Shown: one piece after another, positions 5,433-5,807 of the stretch
Position numbering within the stretch: position 1 is the first letter of the stretch
Layout of the letters: the number at the start of each line of letters is the position of its first letter
Assembly: GCA_964506505.1 (NCBI GenBank)
Contig: CAZDKY010000024.1
Span: forward strand, 1-5,807
Reading direction: 5' to 3'
DNA: 5,807 bases
Source: M55B129 sp964506505
GTDB taxonomy: Bacteria; Bacillota; Dethiobacteria; DTU022
Program-made: the position numbers and the translations under genes
Notes under the pieces: generated by a model
The model's input: the letters and a program-made list of their open reading frames with translations, nothing else
Databases searched by the model: none
Told to the model about the DNA's origin: nothing

Positions 5433-5457
5433 GTCTAAAAAACAAATTACCCGGTAT
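5433..5457 (+). promoter_or_regulatory. Candidate SigB-like promoter for the pilin riboswitch transcript
   Basis: GTCTAA (5433-5438) and CGGTAT (5452-5457) are separated by 13 nt. This matches the group 3 (SigB-type) pattern GTTTAA-N12..15-GGGTAT at 10 of 12 positions. Transcription would start near 5465, ahead of the second riboswitch. No SigA promoter of comparable quality is visible between 5410 and 5500: a TATAAC occurs at 5455 but has no -35. The sigma factor encoded at 4466 is of the group that uses such promoters, so it is the natural candidate, by inference. Confidence 0.35.
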
Positions 5458-5505
5458 AACTAATAATAGAGAGCAGTTTAAAAAGCTCAAAAACAGGCGA
5501 AAAGA

Positions 5506-5608
5506 GAACCTGACGATAATGGCAAAACTTCCGAAAGGAAGCGACGCAAAGCACTGGGTCTAAGCTTCGGTCTCCGGGGTATGACTGCCAGGCTGCCGAA
5601 ACAGGATT
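5506..5608 (+). promoter_or_regulatory. GEMM-I (c-di-GMP-I) riboswitch upstream of the prepilin gene
   Basis: This is a second copy of the class seen at 4270. P1 pairs CCTG (5509-5512) with CAGG (5602-5605). GGCAAAA is at 5521-5527. The first hairpin is CTTCC (5528-5532) with GGAAG (5537-5541), closed by GAAA. The core ACGCAAAGC (5544-5552) matches consensus. The second hairpin pairs CTGG (5554-5557) with CCAG (5588-5591) and GTC (5558-5560) with GAC (5583-5585). The G preceding GCAAA again favours c-di-GMP. No intrinsic terminator follows before the prepilin gene, so control may act through an alternative helix (5554-5564 with 5627-5636) and on translation. The distance from the aptamer to the prepilin start is about 150 nt. 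Confidence 0.85.
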
Positions 5609-5684
5609 TATTATTTTATAAATAGACTTAAACCAGTATCGTCAAGAAAAGACAGGGGAGGTGGAAGGAAAGGAATAACCGCTT

Positions 5685-5759
5685 GTGCCCAAATACCGGG
5701 AAGAGGGCCGGGTTACAGCGCCGGCTCAAAAATATACAAAGATGGAGGGAATATTTTAA
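5685..5759 (+). CDS. Possible 24-codon leader peptide abutting the prepilin start
   Basis: GTG at 5685 opens a frame, (M)PKYREEGRVTAPAQKY…, ending in TAA at 5757-5759, directly touching the prepilin ATG at 5760 (TAAATG). Purine-rich AAGGA (5670-5674) lies 10 nt before the GTG. The arrangement would allow translational coupling of the prepilin. The frame is short enough to occur by chance, the peptide matches nothing I recognise, and the prepilin has its own strong ribosome binding site. Confidence 0.2.
   Translation: MPKYREEGRVTAPAQKYTKMEGIF
5705..5727 (+). other. GC-rich hairpin in the prepilin leader
   Basis: GGGCCGG (5705-5711) can pair with CCGGCTC (5721-5727), with one G-T pair and a 9-nt loop. 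It is followed by A-rich sequence rather than T, so it is not a terminator. It ends 16 nt before the prepilin ribosome binding site and may protect or shape the mRNA leader. Confidence 0.45.
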
Positions 5760-5807
5760 ATGCAAAAATTAATGAGAATGATCCACAAGGAAGAAAAGGG
5801 TTTCACC
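5760..5807 (+). CDS. Type IV prepilin or pilin-like protein, N-terminus (partial)
   Basis: The window ends 16 codons into a gene reading MQKLMRMIHKEEKGFT. A short positively charged leader ending in K-G followed by F-T is the class III signal of type IV prepilins. The prepilin peptidase cuts after the Gly, and the Phe becomes the N-methylated first residue of the mature pilin, normally followed by a hydrophobic helix beginning LIE. That helix is outside the window, so major pilin cannot be told from minor pilin. The long riboswitch leader and strong ribosome binding site GGAGGG (5744-5749, 10 nt before ATG) suggest a regulated, abundantly made product, favouring a major pilin. Confidence 0.85.
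   Translation, partial: MQKLMRMIHKEEKGFT

Noticed and set aside
5433..5460. SigD/FliA-type promoter (CTAAA … CCGGTATAA) before the pilin riboswitch
   Set aside because: The gap between the elements is about 11 nt rather than the 15-16 of that class; the SigB-like reading fits better.

Overview
The window reads as part of a type IV pilus locus from a low-to-mid GC Gram-positive bacterium, most likely a Clostridia-type Firmicute. The clues are strong GGAGG-type ribosome binding sites, a group 3 sigma factor of the SigB/SigF/SigG/FliA type, PilM/N/O plus PilB pilus genes, and GEMM-I (c-di-GMP-I) riboswitches. Genus cannot be assigned from sequence alone. All supported genes lie on the + strand.

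Left part (1-2990) is a pilus-assembly operon: the last codons of pilM, then pilN, pilO and pilB, tightly packed. pilB is interrupted by one in-frame TAG at 1839-1841. The stop separates the N-terminal regulatory (T2SSE_N/MshEN-type) domain from an intact ATPase with all Walker, Asp-box, His-box and tetracysteine motifs. The frame is unchanged across the stop, so only one codon differs from a normal full-length PilB.

Middle part (2991-5241) holds two paralogous sigma-70-family genes. The second (4466-5176) is a complete sigma factor with regions 2, 3 and 4. The first (3133-4203) matches it through regions 2 and 3. Where region 4 should be, it switches into a sequence resembling the coiled coil and C-terminal domain of PilO, encoded 2 kb upstream, but without the PilO membrane helix. 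I regard this sigma-PilO chimera as the most unusual object in the window. The complete sigma gene has a near-consensus SigA promoter, a GEMM-I c-di-GMP riboswitch and an intrinsic terminator in its leader.

Right part (5242-5807) is a long non-coding leader. It contains a hairpin repeat of the GGGGAC.GTTC type, a small terminator-like hairpin, a SigB-like promoter candidate, a second GEMM-I riboswitch, a possible 24-codon leader ORF, and the first 16 codons of a type IV prepilin (…EEKGFT).

Taken together, the window suggests a c-di-GMP-centred pilus circuit. One riboswitch controls a dedicated sigma factor, a second controls the pilin, and PilB carries a domain type that in some relatives binds c-di-GMP. 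The sigma-PilO hybrid may connect the assembly machinery with transcription. The gene identities and riboswitches are well supported by sequence; the wiring between them is inference.
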